A stretch of 64,000 bases of DNA from Terrimonas ginsenosidimutans. Lineage in GTDB: Bacteria; Bacteroidota; Bacteroidia; Chitinophagales; Chitinophagaceae. The stretch is from contig NZ_JAKLTR010000023.1 in assembly GCF_022012415.1 (NCBI RefSeq), positions 27,016 through 91,015 on the forward strand, written 5' to 3'. Under the pieces are notes generated by a model, which ran no database searches, had not been told where the DNA came from, and saw only the letters and a program-made list of their open reading frames with translations. A program made the position numbers and the translations under genes. This document shows, in pieces, positions 7,975 through 16,151 of the stretch; position 1 is the stretch's first letter, and every line of letters starts with the position of its first letter.

Positions 7975-8940
7975 ATGAAGTTTGATAAACCTGTTCCGCT
8001 TTCCGAAATCGCATCTCTTATCGGCGCAGAGCTTATAGGTAATACAACAGCAAATGCTACTGGTATCAATGAGATCCATAAGGTTGAAAATGGTGACCTG
8101 GTTTTTGTAGATCACCCCAAGTACTACGATGCCTGTATACAGTCTGCTGCAAGTTTTATCATTATCAATAAGCAGGTTGACTTTCCGGAAGGCAAAGCAT
8201 TACTGATCACGAGCGATCCTTTTGAGGCATACCAGACGATCATCCGTCATTTCAGACCGTTCAATCCGTCGATGAAGATGATCAGTGAGACCTCTGCTGC
8301 CGGGGAAGGTACCGTGATCATGCCTGGCGCGTACATCGGCAATCATGTAACCATCGGAGCGAACTGTGTGATCCATCCCAACGTTACGATCATGGATCAC
8401 TGTGTGCTGGGAGATGAGGTGGTGATCCAGGCTGGAACTGTAATTGGCAGTGATGCATTCTACTATAACAAGAAAACGAACCGTGAGATCCACTACAAAC
8501 GGATGCTCAGCGGCGGACGTGTTGTCATCGCCAATGGTGTCGAGATCGGTGCAGGTTGTACGATCGACCGCGGCGTAAGTGGTGATACATTCATCGGAGC
8601 CGGTACAAAAATGGATAACCTCGTTCATATAGGACATGATACCGTTGTAGGCAAAAATTGTCTGTTTGCCGCACAGGTAGGCATTGCCGGAGCAACCACT
8701 ATTGAAGACAATGTCATTCTCTGGGGCCAGGTTGGCGTCAGCAAAACACTCACCATCGGCAAAGATGCTGTTGTTCTCGCCCAAAGCGGAGTTCCTTCAT
8801 CACTCCCGGGCGGCAAAACATACTTCGGCTATCCCGCTGAAGATGCCGGACAAAAGAAAAGAGAATTTGTTTGGATCAAGAGGATCCCGCAACTCTGGGA
8901 CCTTGTAATGAAACAGAAACGCGAACGCGAACGCGAATAG
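7975..8940 (+). CDS. lpxD: UDP-3-O-acylglucosamine N-acyltransferase LpxD
   Basis: A 321-residue lipid A biosynthesis enzyme that adds the N-linked hydroxyacyl chain to UDP-3-O-acylglucosamine. The N-terminal domain (about 1-95) is followed by a left-handed beta-helix of hexapeptide repeats (about 100-290) containing IGSDAFYYNK, GAGCTIDRG and DNLVHIGHDTVVGKN; the last holds the catalytic His of the family. The start at 7975 is preferred because MKFDKPVPLSEIA begins the N-terminal domain and a promoter box lies between 7949 and 7956. The last seven residues (KRERERE) and the stop are encoded by the CGCGAA palindrome that begins at 8917. It is a stand-alone copy, with no lpxC or lpxA beside it. 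Confidence 0.9.
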   Translation: MKFDKPVPLSEIASLIGAELIGNTTANATGINEIHKVENGDLVFVDHPKYYDACIQSAASFIIINKQVDFPEGKALLITSDPFEAYQTIIRHFRPFNPSMKMISETSAAGEGTVIMPGAYIGNHVTIGANCVIHPNVTIMDHCVLGDEVVIQAGTVIGSDAFYYNKKTNREIHYKRMLSGGRVVIANGVEIGAGCTIDRGVSGDTFIGAGTKMDNLVHIGHDTVVGKNCLFAAQVGIAGATTIEDNVILWGQVGVSKTLTIGKDAVVLAQSGVPSSLPGGKTYFGYPAEDAGQKKREFVWIKRIPQLWDLVMKQKRERERE

Positions 8941-9146
8941 AACGCGAACGCGAATAGAACGCGAATGGCCGCGAATGCCCACGAATAGCGTGCTACACAG
9001 CCAGCCGGCTCAAATATCCGCCGCAATAAAATAAAGCCATGCATTATTGCATGGCTTTATTGTTTCAACGTGCCAACAAGTTCTTTCCTATAGTACATTA
9101 TTCGTGTGCATTCGTGGCAATTCGCGTGCATTCGCGTTCGCGTTTA
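8917..9146. repeat. CGCGAA-word inverted repeat around a terminator
   Basis: The left arm (8917-8989) iterates CGCGAA and GAATAGAA words and ends in GAATGCCCACGAATAG. The right arm (9097-9146) is the complement. The left arm forms the end of lpxD and the right arm touches the stop codon of the convergent gene at 9144. A strong hairpin at 9030-9061 sits in the middle. Confidence 0.85.
9030..9061. terminator. Bidirectional terminator between lpxD and the 9.1 kb gene
   Basis: A 14-base perfect stem (AATAAAGCCATGCA with its complement) around a TTAT loop, with T-rich flanks in both directions. It serves the convergent lpxD and 9144-10214 genes. Confidence 0.85.
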
Positions 9147-10214
9147 GTAATCCAGGGGTAGCTGATCCGCAATATTCTTCCAGCTCCAGTAGCCTTGGTT
9201 CACCCAATCCTTTTGTTCGTAATAGTAGCCATTTTCTTTGATGGCGATGCTGTTCCTGATATCGATATACGAGATCTGTACGGCAACGTTTTTGGGAAGC
9301 TTGAACTGTTTCAGGTATTCCGGGTCGGGGCGTTGAGCGGTATATGTTACGCTGATCTTACGCGGATACCAGATCTCCACCTGCATGGTGCTGTCCAGCG
9401 CACCATAGTAAAGTGTGTCGTAAGGGTTAGTAATGCGGCTGAAGCTGGCGTCTTTGTTTTCATCCAACAGATCGATGGTAAAACCTTCCTGAGCAACGGT
9501 ACTATCGTAATAGCTCCGCATAAAATGAAGCTTTGAGCCGAGGTAAGCCTTTTCCCTCGCTTGTGCCCAAACCTTCTTCAGGCTATCGGTTCCTTCCATT
9601 TCCGAATAAAGGCAGAAGCCGCTGTAAGAACTGATACCGGTGTTGTAATCATAGATAAACGAATCGAGCTGATAGCGCATATTGTATCCCAGTGCCCTGT
9701 TCTCGATCTGAAGAGGTTCAGTGGCAAGCACGCGAAGCTTATTGCTTTTCTTCAGCAGGTAGAACTTCAACACATCATTATTGAGAAAACTGCTTTTGGC
9801 TGCGTTGGGAGTGGTGCCTATGAATTGCTCGACAAAAAAGCTGCCGTACCGTTCCCATCCGTCTTTCAGTTCATTGCTGCTTTTTATGATCACTTCGGTC
9901 ATACTTTTCTCCTCACGCGCCATTTCAATATCAGGAAGATGAGCGTCAGTATGACTGATCTGCAGGCGGTGGGTCTGATAGCCGGTGAAGCTGATGATCA
10001 ATTCGTATCCTCCGGAGGATTTCAATGCTAAAGAAAATTCGCCCTGTTTGTTGCTGGTAGTACCAGATGTCGTATTCTGGCAATAGACGGAGGCTCCGGA
10101 TAAGGGCTCCTTTGTTTCTGCATCAATTACTTTTCCGGATATGTTGAACTGGGCATTTGCTGCAACAGAAAGAATAGTGAACAGCAGGAAGAATAGAAAC
10201 CTGGTGTTTTGCAT
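9144..10214 (-). CDS. Secreted protein with carboxypeptidase-like regulatory domain
   Basis: A 356-residue exported protein. A signal peptide (residues 1-21, ending AANAQ) precedes a carboxypeptidase D regulatory-like beta-sandwich (about 22-98: ISGKVIDAETKEPLSGASV, then the TTSNKQGEFSL and SFTGYQTHRLQI strands). The remaining roughly 250 residues are unrecognised, aromatic and charged, without membrane strands that can be identified confidently. Such proteins in Bacteroidota are envelope proteins related to the N-terminal region of TonB receptors, but this one lacks a plug or barrel. A TATCTTTA box lies near 10231. Stop codon touches the palindrome at 8917-9146. Function unknown. Confidence 0.7.
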   Translation of the reverse strand: MQNTRFLFFLLFTILSVAANAQFNISGKVIDAETKEPLSGASVYCQNTTSGTTSNKQGEFSLALKSSGGYELIISFTGYQTHRLQISHTDAHLPDIEMAREEKSMTEVIIKSSNELKDGWERYGSFFVEQFIGTTPNAAKSSFLNNDVLKFYLLKKSNKLRVLATEPLQIENRALGYNMRYQLDSFIYDYNTGISSYSGFCLYSEMEGTDSLKKVWAQAREKAYLGSKLHFMRSYYDSTVAQEGFTIDLLDENKDASFSRITNPYDTLYYGALDSTMQVEIWYPRKISVTYTAQRPDPEYLKQFKLPKNVAVQISYIDIRNSIAIKENGYYYEQKDWVNQGYWSWKNIADQLPLDY

Positions 10215-10319
10215 AGTATTGAATTAATGTCTAAAGATACATTTTAAGGATGGCCCCGGCCAGCGTAAATCTTCGCTTCAACGGTTTTTTAACATCCCGC
10301 CGGTACGGGTCAAACCTGA

Positions 10320-10456
10320 TGCCAGAGACTTCCGGGTTCAAAGGTTTAAGTGTCAGGTTTAAATGTTTGATGGTTCAACAGCAGGATTTTCAAAACAGGT
10401 TCGGAGACCACACTTTTAAACGTTCGGCAATTAAACAGTTAAACTTTAAAACCCGA
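10320..10456. repeat. AT-rich TTTAAA word repeat
   Basis: This gap holds loosely repeated TTCAAAGGTTTAAG, GGTTTAAATGTTTG and CAGTTAAACTTTAAAACC words with partial self-complementarity. It resembles the clearer copies at 13364-13434 and 56215-56330. No gene is visible. Confidence 0.5.
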
Positions 10457-11464
10457 TCAGTTTGTTTTTGAAGACACCTGCGCCAGGTATTTTTTGCAGG
10501 CATGATCTATCGCCTCATTCAGTGGGGTAAAACGGAAGCCCTGAAGGGTTTGTAAAATTTTGGCATTTTCAAAAGTAGTATTGCTGTGTGCCACTTTTGC
10601 GCTTTCTTTTGTTAATACAGGGGAGTGACCGGTAAAGAATGATTTGATCTTTTCCCATCTCCAGGCAATACCCATCATTGATGGTGTTGTCTGTTTCTTT
10701 GGATGAGGTCTGCCAAATCCTTCGGCCATGGTGTCAAGCAACTGTTTGAAGGTCCAGTTATCACCCGCAATAATGAACCGTTGCTCTGTGATATCGGTTT
10801 CCATCAGTAATACAGTTGCCCGGGCTACATCCTCTACCGCAACAAATCCGTTTTTTCCCGGACTGTACCAGTCGAATCCCTTGTAAACGCTCTTAAAGAT
10901 CGCGCTGCTTCCGGTATTCCAATCGCCATAGCCAAGGATGGTTGCGGGGTTTAGAATAACAGCGTCGAGTCCTTCGCCGATCGCGCGCCATACTTCCAGC
11001 TCTGCCTTGTGTTTGCTTTTCGCGTAATGGGTATTCGATTTGTTATTTTCCCATTTACTCATTTCACTGACAGACTGGCCCTGAAGCGTTCTTCCCAGTG
11101 CAGCTACCGAACTTATGTAAACGAGTCGGCGGATATTTTGTTCCAGCGCAATATTGACAACATTTGCCGTGCCCTCAACATTCACCTGGTACATCTCATG
11201 CCTGTTCTTCGGGGAAAAAGAAACAACTGCCGCTGAATGGATCACCGTGTCCACATCCTCCATCGCTTCTTCAAGAAAGATCACATCAAGAATATCGCCC
11301 TCGATCCACTCCACTTTTTCCAGAATGGACGACGAAATATAGAATGGCATCCTCGATCTCTCCCTGCGGATCGCTTTCACCGCATAGCCTTTCTCCACCA
11401 GCTCTTTGATGATGTATGCTCCGAGAAATCCGGTTCCGCCTGTAACAAGGACTTTGCTGGACAA
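10457..11464 (-). CDS. Extended SDR, NAD-dependent epimerase/dehydratase family
   Basis: A 335-residue Rossmann enzyme. The cofactor motif GGTGFLGAY lies at about residues 9-17, the acidic D(V/I)L region follows, VHSAAVVSF corresponds to the AA-V strand, and the catalytic SSVAALG plus HYAKSKHKAE (YxxxK) segment is intact. The pattern resembles dihydroflavonol-4-reductase/NAD-dependent epimerase enzymes more than sugar epimerases. The start is a TTG at 11464: the glycine-rich loop begins only 6 residues later and an in-frame TAA lies just upstream, so no ATG can be used. Substrate unknown. Monocistronic, next to the 3-hydroxyacyl-CoA dehydrogenase gene but separated by a 33-base-arm palindrome. 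Confidence 0.85.
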   Translation of the reverse strand: MSSKVLVTGGTGFLGAYIIKELVEKGYAVKAIRRERSRMPFYISSSILEKVEWIEGDILDVIFLEEAMEDVDTVIHSAAVVSFSPKNRHEMYQVNVEGTANVVNIALEQNIRRLVYISSVAALGRTLQGQSVSEMSKWENNKSNTHYAKSKHKAELEVWRAIGEGLDAVILNPATILGYGDWNTGSSAIFKSVYKGFDWYSPGKNGFVAVEDVARATVLLMETDITEQRFIIAGDNWTFKQLLDTMAEGFGRPHPKKQTTPSMMGIAWRWEKIKSFFTGHSPVLTKESAKVAHSNTTFENAKILQTLQGFRFTPLNEAIDHACKKYLAQVSSKTN

Positions 11465-11536
11465 ATTCGTTTAGTTGTTGATAAGAGGATGCGAAGATAG
11501 TCAGGAAAGGGGACATTCTGTGGAACGGGTAGCCTT

Positions 11537-11658
11537 GATCGTTGCTCGATCACCGTTGTCCGTTGACCGGATTTTTCGCTTCTGTTACCTGTCTGTTCGT
11601 TGCCGTATGTTATTCTTCATCCTGATCGGTGAACGGGCAACGGTGAACGATCAACGAT
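11537..11658. repeat. GATCGTTCACCGTTG-word inverted repeat
   Basis: Arms 11537-11569 and 11627-11658 match at 28 of 32 positions. Each arm repeats CGTTG/CACCG words. The right arm overlaps the last codons and stop of the 3-hydroxyacyl-CoA dehydrogenase gene (11651). Confidence 0.8.
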
Positions 11659-12499
11659 ACTCGTAATATCCTATCCCCGCCTTCTGCCCCAATTTCCCCT
11701 CCTCTACTTTTTGTTTTTGTACGTAAGATGGCCGGAGACGTTCGGGCTGATGCATCTGTTCATACACAGAGCAGCTGACCGCATAGTTGATATCGTTACC
11801 GATCAGGTCCATCAGTTTGAATGGTCCCATTTTAAAGCCGGTTGCTTCGAGAAGCTGATCGAGTTGTTTAAAATTCGTTTTCTCTTCTTCGATCAATCGC
11901 AGCGATTCAATATAGTAGGGACGTGCTACGCGATTTACAATGAAGCCAGGGGAGTCTTTACACACCACCGGTGTTTTTCCCATGCGCTGAGTAAGCTTTA
12001 CCATTATTTCTGCCAGCCCGGGCACAGTGTGTGGCGTTGTAACGATCTCTACCAGTTTCATCAGTGGTGCAGGGTTGAAGAAGTGCAGACCGATCACGCG
12101 TGACGGCTGTATTACACCATTGGCAATTTCTGTGATACTGAGAGATGATGTATTGCTTGCGAAAATGCATTCGCTGTGATTCAACTCCGCCAACTGGTTG
12201 AACAGTGAGATCTTTACAGGAAGTTTTTCGACAACGGCTTCGATGAAAAGATCTGCCAGGCAGGTTTGAAGGTCTGATGTGAAAGAGATCCGTTCCAGCG
12301 CCTGTTGCTTTTCTTCGACGCTGATCTTTTCCCGTTCTACGGATTTTTGAAGACTTCGCTCTATACCTGCTTTTGCCTTGTCCAGCATCTCAGGATTGAG
12401 ATCGTATAGCAGCGTGTAAAACCCCGATTGTGCAGCTACCTGTGCAATGCCGCTTCCCATCGTACCGGCGCCGCAAACGCAAATAGTATTGATTTCCAC
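11651..12499 (-). CDS. 3-hydroxyacyl-CoA (3-hydroxybutyryl-CoA) dehydrogenase
   Basis: A 282-residue NAD-dependent enzyme that oxidises or reduces 3-hydroxyacyl-CoA. The NAD domain starts with VCGAGTMGSGIAQVAAQSG, followed by the catalytic-loop FASNTSSLSITEIA, the signature IGLHFFNPAPLMKLVEIV and KDSPGFIVNRVARPYY. The C-terminal helical domain contains GPFKLMDLIGNDIN. Length and single-domain structure match Hbd/PaaH rather than the large FadB/FadJ type. The start codon is GTG at 12499, directly before the NAD motif; no ATG is available. A TATCTTTA box lies at 12519-12526. Likely role: short-chain or phenylacetate-derived acyl-CoA metabolism; no pathway partners are adjacent. Confidence 0.88.
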   Translation of the reverse strand: MEINTICVCGAGTMGSGIAQVAAQSGFYTLLYDLNPEMLDKAKAGIERSLQKSVEREKISVEEKQQALERISFTSDLQTCLADLFIEAVVEKLPVKISLFNQLAELNHSECIFASNTSSLSITEIANGVIQPSRVIGLHFFNPAPLMKLVEIVTTPHTVPGLAEIMVKLTQRMGKTPVVCKDSPGFIVNRVARPYYIESLRLIEEEKTNFKQLDQLLEATGFKMGPFKLMDLIGNDINYAVSCSVYEQMHQPERLRPSYVQKQKVEEGKLGQKAGIGYYEYR

Positions 12500-12770
12500 A
12501 ATGGCTGTTTTTAGGTGGTAAAGATATTCGTTTGGTGATTGAAATGTTTACCTCATTCACCGGCTAACAGGAATAATGTCATTCGGCGTTGGTCACGTGA
12601 TCCGTTACGAAGATACATTGCCCGCAGAGTAAGGAGTATTTTAAAATGTCACCGCCGCGCTCCCCTACCGATAATTCTGCATGATGCCACGGAATGATCT
12701 AAACCACATCAATCTGAAGGCATGTTTTTATTCTTCAAAAACATATTCTACCTTGAAACAAATTTTTTCT

Positions 12771-13352
12771 ATGAATGAAACGATCGCCGCACCTGCAGAC
12801 ATTCCGAATGATCCTGCTCCGCAAAAAACGCATACGAGTTCAAAAACACCATCTTCCATTGCATTTGCCGTTGGCGCTTTGCTATTCTTCCTTCCCTTTC
12901 TCGAAATAAAATGTAATAATATGTCGCTCCAGAAGCTCAGCGGGGCCGAACTGGCTACTGGCTATAAGATCAAAGGGCCGGGATCCCAGAATACCTTGTT
13001 TGAAGGATTGGTAAGAGAAAACACGGACAATAAACCCGGTATTTCGAAGGATGAAAATAAGGAGCCGAATTTGTATGCATTAGCTGCGCTCGCGTTGGGC
13101 GGGCTAGGGTTGATATTGTCATTTACCAATATCAAAGCGGCTGGCATTGGGGGTGTGCTGACCGGCTCACTGGCTGCCGCGGCACTTATCGGTTTGATGA
13201 TAGACGTGAACCGCCAGCTGAAATCAGAAATGAAGTTTGATGGGGTAAGTTCAGATGTGAGTATCGCGGTCGATTTCACCCCGTGGTTCTATATCTCCAT
13301 CGTCTCTTTTGCTCTGGCCGCCTATTTCAGTTATAAGCGGATGAAAACCTAA
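12771..13352 (+). CDS. Unrecognised four-helix membrane protein
   Basis: A 193-residue integral membrane protein that I do not recognise. Membrane helices are at about 30-45 (IAFAVGALLFFLPFLEI), 103-122, 127-147 and 170-186. A polar loop between helices 1 and 2 contains KLSGAELATGYKI. An N-terminal low-complexity stretch rich in Pro, Ala and Thr precedes the first helix. The ATG at 12771 is preferred to an in-frame ATG at 12681, whose 30-codon extension is unlike protein and crosses a likely promoter (TACCTTGA). The gene is alone and is followed by a strong AT-rich hairpin at 13364-13434. Confidence 0.65.
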   Translation: MNETIAAPADIPNDPAPQKTHTSSKTPSSIAFAVGALLFFLPFLEIKCNNMSLQKLSGAELATGYKIKGPGSQNTLFEGLVRENTDNKPGISKDENKEPNLYALAALALGGLGLILSFTNIKAAGIGGVLTGSLAAAALIGLMIDVNRQLKSEMKFDGVSSDVSIAVDFTPWFYISIVSFALAAYFSYKRMKT

Positions 13353-13363
13353 AAGCTGCAATA

Positions 13364-13434
13364 GTATAAAAGTTTAAAGGTTTTAAAGTTTGGAGAGGTC
13401 TGCTCCCAACTTTAAAACCTTTAAATTTTTATAC
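13364..13434. terminator. AT-rich palindrome between convergent genes
   Basis: Arms 13364-13395 and 13403-13434 match at 30 of 32 positions (TATAAAAGTTTAAAGGTTTT and complement) around a 7-base loop. The A- and T-rich bases of the stem flank both directions, so it can terminate both the membrane protein gene and pheS. It belongs to the TTTAAAGG word group. Confidence 0.75.
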
Positions 13435-13449
13435 AGCCAAACTTTTTCG

Positions 13450-14481
13450 TCAGATCGCCGGGGTGAATTGCCGCAGGAACCTGATATCATTTTCACTGAA
13501 GAGTCTTATATCATTGATATCGTATTTCAGCAAGGCCGGTCTCTCGATACCCATGCCGAATGCGAACCCTGTGTATTTGTTCGGATCGATATTACAGTTC
13601 TGCAATACGTTGGGATGGACCATTCCACATCCAAGGATCTCTACCCAACCGGTCTTCTTACAGATATTGCAGCCTTTACCGCCGCAAATGAAACAGCTGA
13701 CATCCATCTCCGCACTTGGTTCTGTGAACGGGAAATAAGATGGGCGGAAACGGACCTTCACATCTTTACCATACATCTCTTTTACGAAGAAATAAAGTGT
13801 TTGCTTCAGGTCGGCAAAGGAAACATTCTCGTCGATATACAACCCTTCAACCTGGTGAAAGAAGCAATGGCTTCTCGCGCTAACGGTTTCATTACGGTAA
13901 ACACGTCCCGGGCAGATCACACGGATGGGCAGTTTGCCTTTTTCCATTTCACGGATCTGTGTATTGCTGGTGTGTGTTCGCAATACCCAGTCGGGATTCT
14001 GCTGGATATAGAACGTGTCCTGCATATCGCGGGCGGGGTGATGTGGCGGAAGATTGAGCGCACCGAAGTTATGCCAGTCATCTTCAATCTCCGGCCCTTC
14101 GGCTTCCGCAAAGCCAAGACGCTGGAAGATCGAAACGATCCTGTTCTTCATCATCGTGATCGGGTGACGGCTGCCGATCGGGATCGGATCGCCCGGAAGG
14201 CTCAGATCGATACTGGTACCCACACTTGCAGGACCACTATCGGCCGCAAGCTTGAGGTCTTCATAACGTTGTTCCGTAAAAAGTTTGAATTCGTTCAGGA
14301 TCTGGCCAAATTCCTTTTTCTTATCGGCCGGAACATTTTTCATTTCCCCCATCACCGACTTCACCAGTCCTTTGGTTCCCAGGTATTTTATGCGGAACTC
14401 CTCCAGCTGCTTTTCGTCAGGGGCTGTAGCGGAAGCGATCTCCGATTTGTATGCTTCGAGTTGTTGTAACAGTGAATCCAT
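13450..14481 (-). CDS. pheS: Phenylalanine-tRNA ligase alpha subunit
   Basis: A 343-residue alpha chain of the heterotetrameric enzyme that charges tRNA-Phe. An N-terminal coiled coil (about 1-85) contacts tRNA. The class II catalytic core has motif 2 in the region ending HCFFHQVEGLYID, a four-Cys insert (CFICGGKGCNICKKTG) and motif 3 FAFGMGIERPALLKY. Length is typical. pheT is not adjacent, as in many Bacteroidota. The start is firm: MDSLLQQLEAYK begins the coiled coil, and a perfect TATATTTG box (14486-14493) ends 4 bases before the ATG, which predicts a leaderless mRNA. Confidence 0.95.
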   Translation of the reverse strand: MDSLLQQLEAYKSEIASATAPDEKQLEEFRIKYLGTKGLVKSVMGEMKNVPADKKKEFGQILNEFKLFTEQRYEDLKLAADSGPASVGTSIDLSLPGDPIPIGSRHPITMMKNRIVSIFQRLGFAEAEGPEIEDDWHNFGALNLPPHHPARDMQDTFYIQQNPDWVLRTHTSNTQIREMEKGKLPIRVICPGRVYRNETVSARSHCFFHQVEGLYIDENVSFADLKQTLYFFVKEMYGKDVKVRFRPSYFPFTEPSAEMDVSCFICGGKGCNICKKTGWVEILGCGMVHPNVLQNCNIDPNKYTGFAFGMGIERPALLKYDINDIRLFSENDIRFLRQFTPAI

Positions 14482-14485
14482 GCCG

Positions 14486-14493
14486 CAAATATA
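14486..14493 (-). promoter_or_regulatory. -7 box four bases before pheS ATG
   Basis: Minus-strand TATATTTG matches TAnnTTTG. Only CGGC separates it from the ATG, so transcription would begin at or next to the start codon. Confidence 0.6.
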
Positions 14494-14705
14494 CGCCTAA
14501 GAGGGATAAGGAGGAAAAGGAGGAGAAGAGAGGGTTTATGGCGGAAATGTTTTTTTATTGGAAAATGGGAGGTGTCAGGCTCGCCTCCTCCCCGGTTGTT
14601 AAAGATTGGGCGGCTGCCATCTTTCATATGGGCGACTCTGAAGTTAGAAGCAGTCCGTGTTTCAGGTTCAACAGGGGGAGTTGACTTTTTACCTGGCCGA
14701 AATGA

Positions 14706-15743
14706 CTAGTTATTATCAATGATGATTTTCAGGGCCTTTTCTTTTGCTCCATTCAGGAAAATCTGATATGCTTCTTCAATTTCACCCAATTTGAAATGAT
14801 GGGTAATAAGTTTCTTCAAATCAAAACGATTCGCAGATACTGCTTTAATCAACATTGGGGTAGTATTTGTATTTACAAGTCCGGTAGTGATGGTCAGGTT
14901 CTTGATCCAAAGCTTTTCTATTTCAAAATCAACTTTTACTCCGTGTACACCTACATTTGCTATATGTGCCCCCGGTTTTACTATTTTCTGGCAAATATCC
15001 CATGTCGCAGGAATACCCACAGCCTCAATAGCAACATCTACGCCGTCGCCTACAATACTTTGTATGGTTTCCAAAACATTTTCCGACCCTGAATTAATTA
15101 TGTGGGTTGCGCCTAGTTCCTTGGCCAGATCTAATCTGTTTTCATCTATATCAATCATGATAATAATTGATGGCGAATAAAACTGTGCGGTTAGCAACAC
15201 TGACATGCCAACCGGTCCTGCACCAACTATGGCAATTGCATCTCCGGGTTTCACCTGACCATATTGCACGCCTATTTCGTGTCCGGTAGGCAAGATATCA
15301 CTTAGTAGAACCGCTATCTCATCATCAATTGAGGCAGGTACTTTATACAGGCTATTATCTGCATGTGGAATACGAACATACTCTGCCTGGACACCATCGA
15401 TCATATAACCCAGGATCCAACCGCCATCTTTGCAATGCGAATACAATTGTTTTTTACAATACTCGCAGGAGCCGCAAGACGTAATACAGGAAATTAAAAC
15501 CTTATCACCTTTCTTAAACTGTGTTACGCTTTCGCCTGCTTCTTCCACCAATCCTACACCTTCGTGTCCCAAGATGCGCCCATCAGCAATTTCTGGGTTT
15601 TTGCCTTTGTAAATACCTAAGTCCGTACCGCAAATAGTTGTTTTTAAAACCCTGATAATCGCATCTGTTGGATTTAAAATAGTCGGCTTTGGTCTTTCTT
15701 CCAAAGCGATATTGTGGTCGCCGTGATAAACCAATGCTTTCAT
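14706..15743 (-). CDS. Zinc-dependent medium-chain alcohol dehydrogenase
   Basis: A 345-residue MDR enzyme. Catalytic zinc ligands are Cys38 (TTICGTDLG) and the His-Glu in LGHEGVG; the structural zinc site is the four-Cys lobe CGSCEYCKKQLYSHC. The NAD(P) motif is VGAGPVGMS at about residue 172. The group resembles the TADH/secondary alcohol dehydrogenases; the alcohol is not predictable. The gene is visibly more AT-rich than its neighbours and lies at the edge of an AT-rich segment, suggesting transfer. Upstream is a 41-base palindrome with 14-base perfect arms (15770-15810), a likely operator, and AAAGAAC just before the ATG is one of the few purine-rich leaders here. Confidence 0.92.
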   Translation of the reverse strand: MKALVYHGDHNIALEERPKPTILNPTDAIIRVLKTTICGTDLGIYKGKNPEIADGRILGHEGVGLVEEAGESVTQFKKGDKVLISCITSCGSCEYCKKQLYSHCKDGGWILGYMIDGVQAEYVRIPHADNSLYKVPASIDDEIAVLLSDILPTGHEIGVQYGQVKPGDAIAIVGAGPVGMSVLLTAQFYSPSIIIMIDIDENRLDLAKELGATHIINSGSENVLETIQSIVGDGVDVAIEAVGIPATWDICQKIVKPGAHIANVGVHGVKVDFEIEKLWIKNLTITTGLVNTNTTPMLIKAVSANRFDLKKLITHHFKLGEIEEAYQIFLNGAKEKALKIIIDNN

Positions 15744-15769
15744 ATGTTCTTTTTAATTTAAAGAGTATT

Positions 15770-15810
15770 ATTCTAAAGACATTACTTTTTTACAAAAATG
15801 TCTTTAGAAT
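15770..15810. promoter_or_regulatory. Perfect palindrome upstream of the alcohol dehydrogenase gene
   Basis: ATTCTAAAGACATT (15770-15783) and its exact complement (15797-15810) flank a 13-base spacer, starting 27 bases before the ATG. It could be an operator for a dimeric regulator or an RNA hairpin in the leader. No regulator gene is adjacent. The remainder of the gap to 16151 holds only the direct repeat at 15944 and no gene. Confidence 0.6.
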
Positions 15811-15943
15811 TTTCATGCGATAGATTAACTGAGATTCCTGCAAATGATAGAGAAAAACAGATATTGGTAATAAAATGAAGTCTTTGAAATATGAAATAAA
15901 GACCTCGTCACTTTTATAAACCCGTCTTCATTAGACCTGGGCA

Positions 15944-15969
15944 GTAAAGCGAATTTAACGAATATTAAT
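15944..15969 (+). repeat. Direct repeat, left copy
   Basis: This 26-base sequence (core GAATTTAACGAATATTAAT) recurs at 17795-17820 with one mismatch. Weaker similarity extends about 30 bases to the left (TAAACCC) and 40 to the right. The two copies lie on either side of the DUF6624 gene. Confidence 0.7.
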
Positions 15970-16151
15970 TGTCGAGAGTGAATTAGATTAAGTGAAAGAC
16001 ACCTATATGTTAGAGTTCAAACAAGTCATTGATTCGGGTAGGATTACCAGATAAACTTGCCAATTAGCTCTTTACCATTAGATGTTAAATAATAGGGTGA
16101 CATTTTGCTACTGTTTGTGTCTCCTGATTCATCCGACTTGTACACTGAGTT

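Noticed and set aside
8200..8784. 194-codon minus-strand frame inside lpxD
   Set aside because: Antisense shadow of the hexapeptide-repeat coding sequence, with no start context and no domain.
13390..14469. 359-codon plus-strand frame opposite pheS
   Set aside because: Fully antisense to pheS, which has all family motifs; the plus-strand product has no recognisable family pattern.
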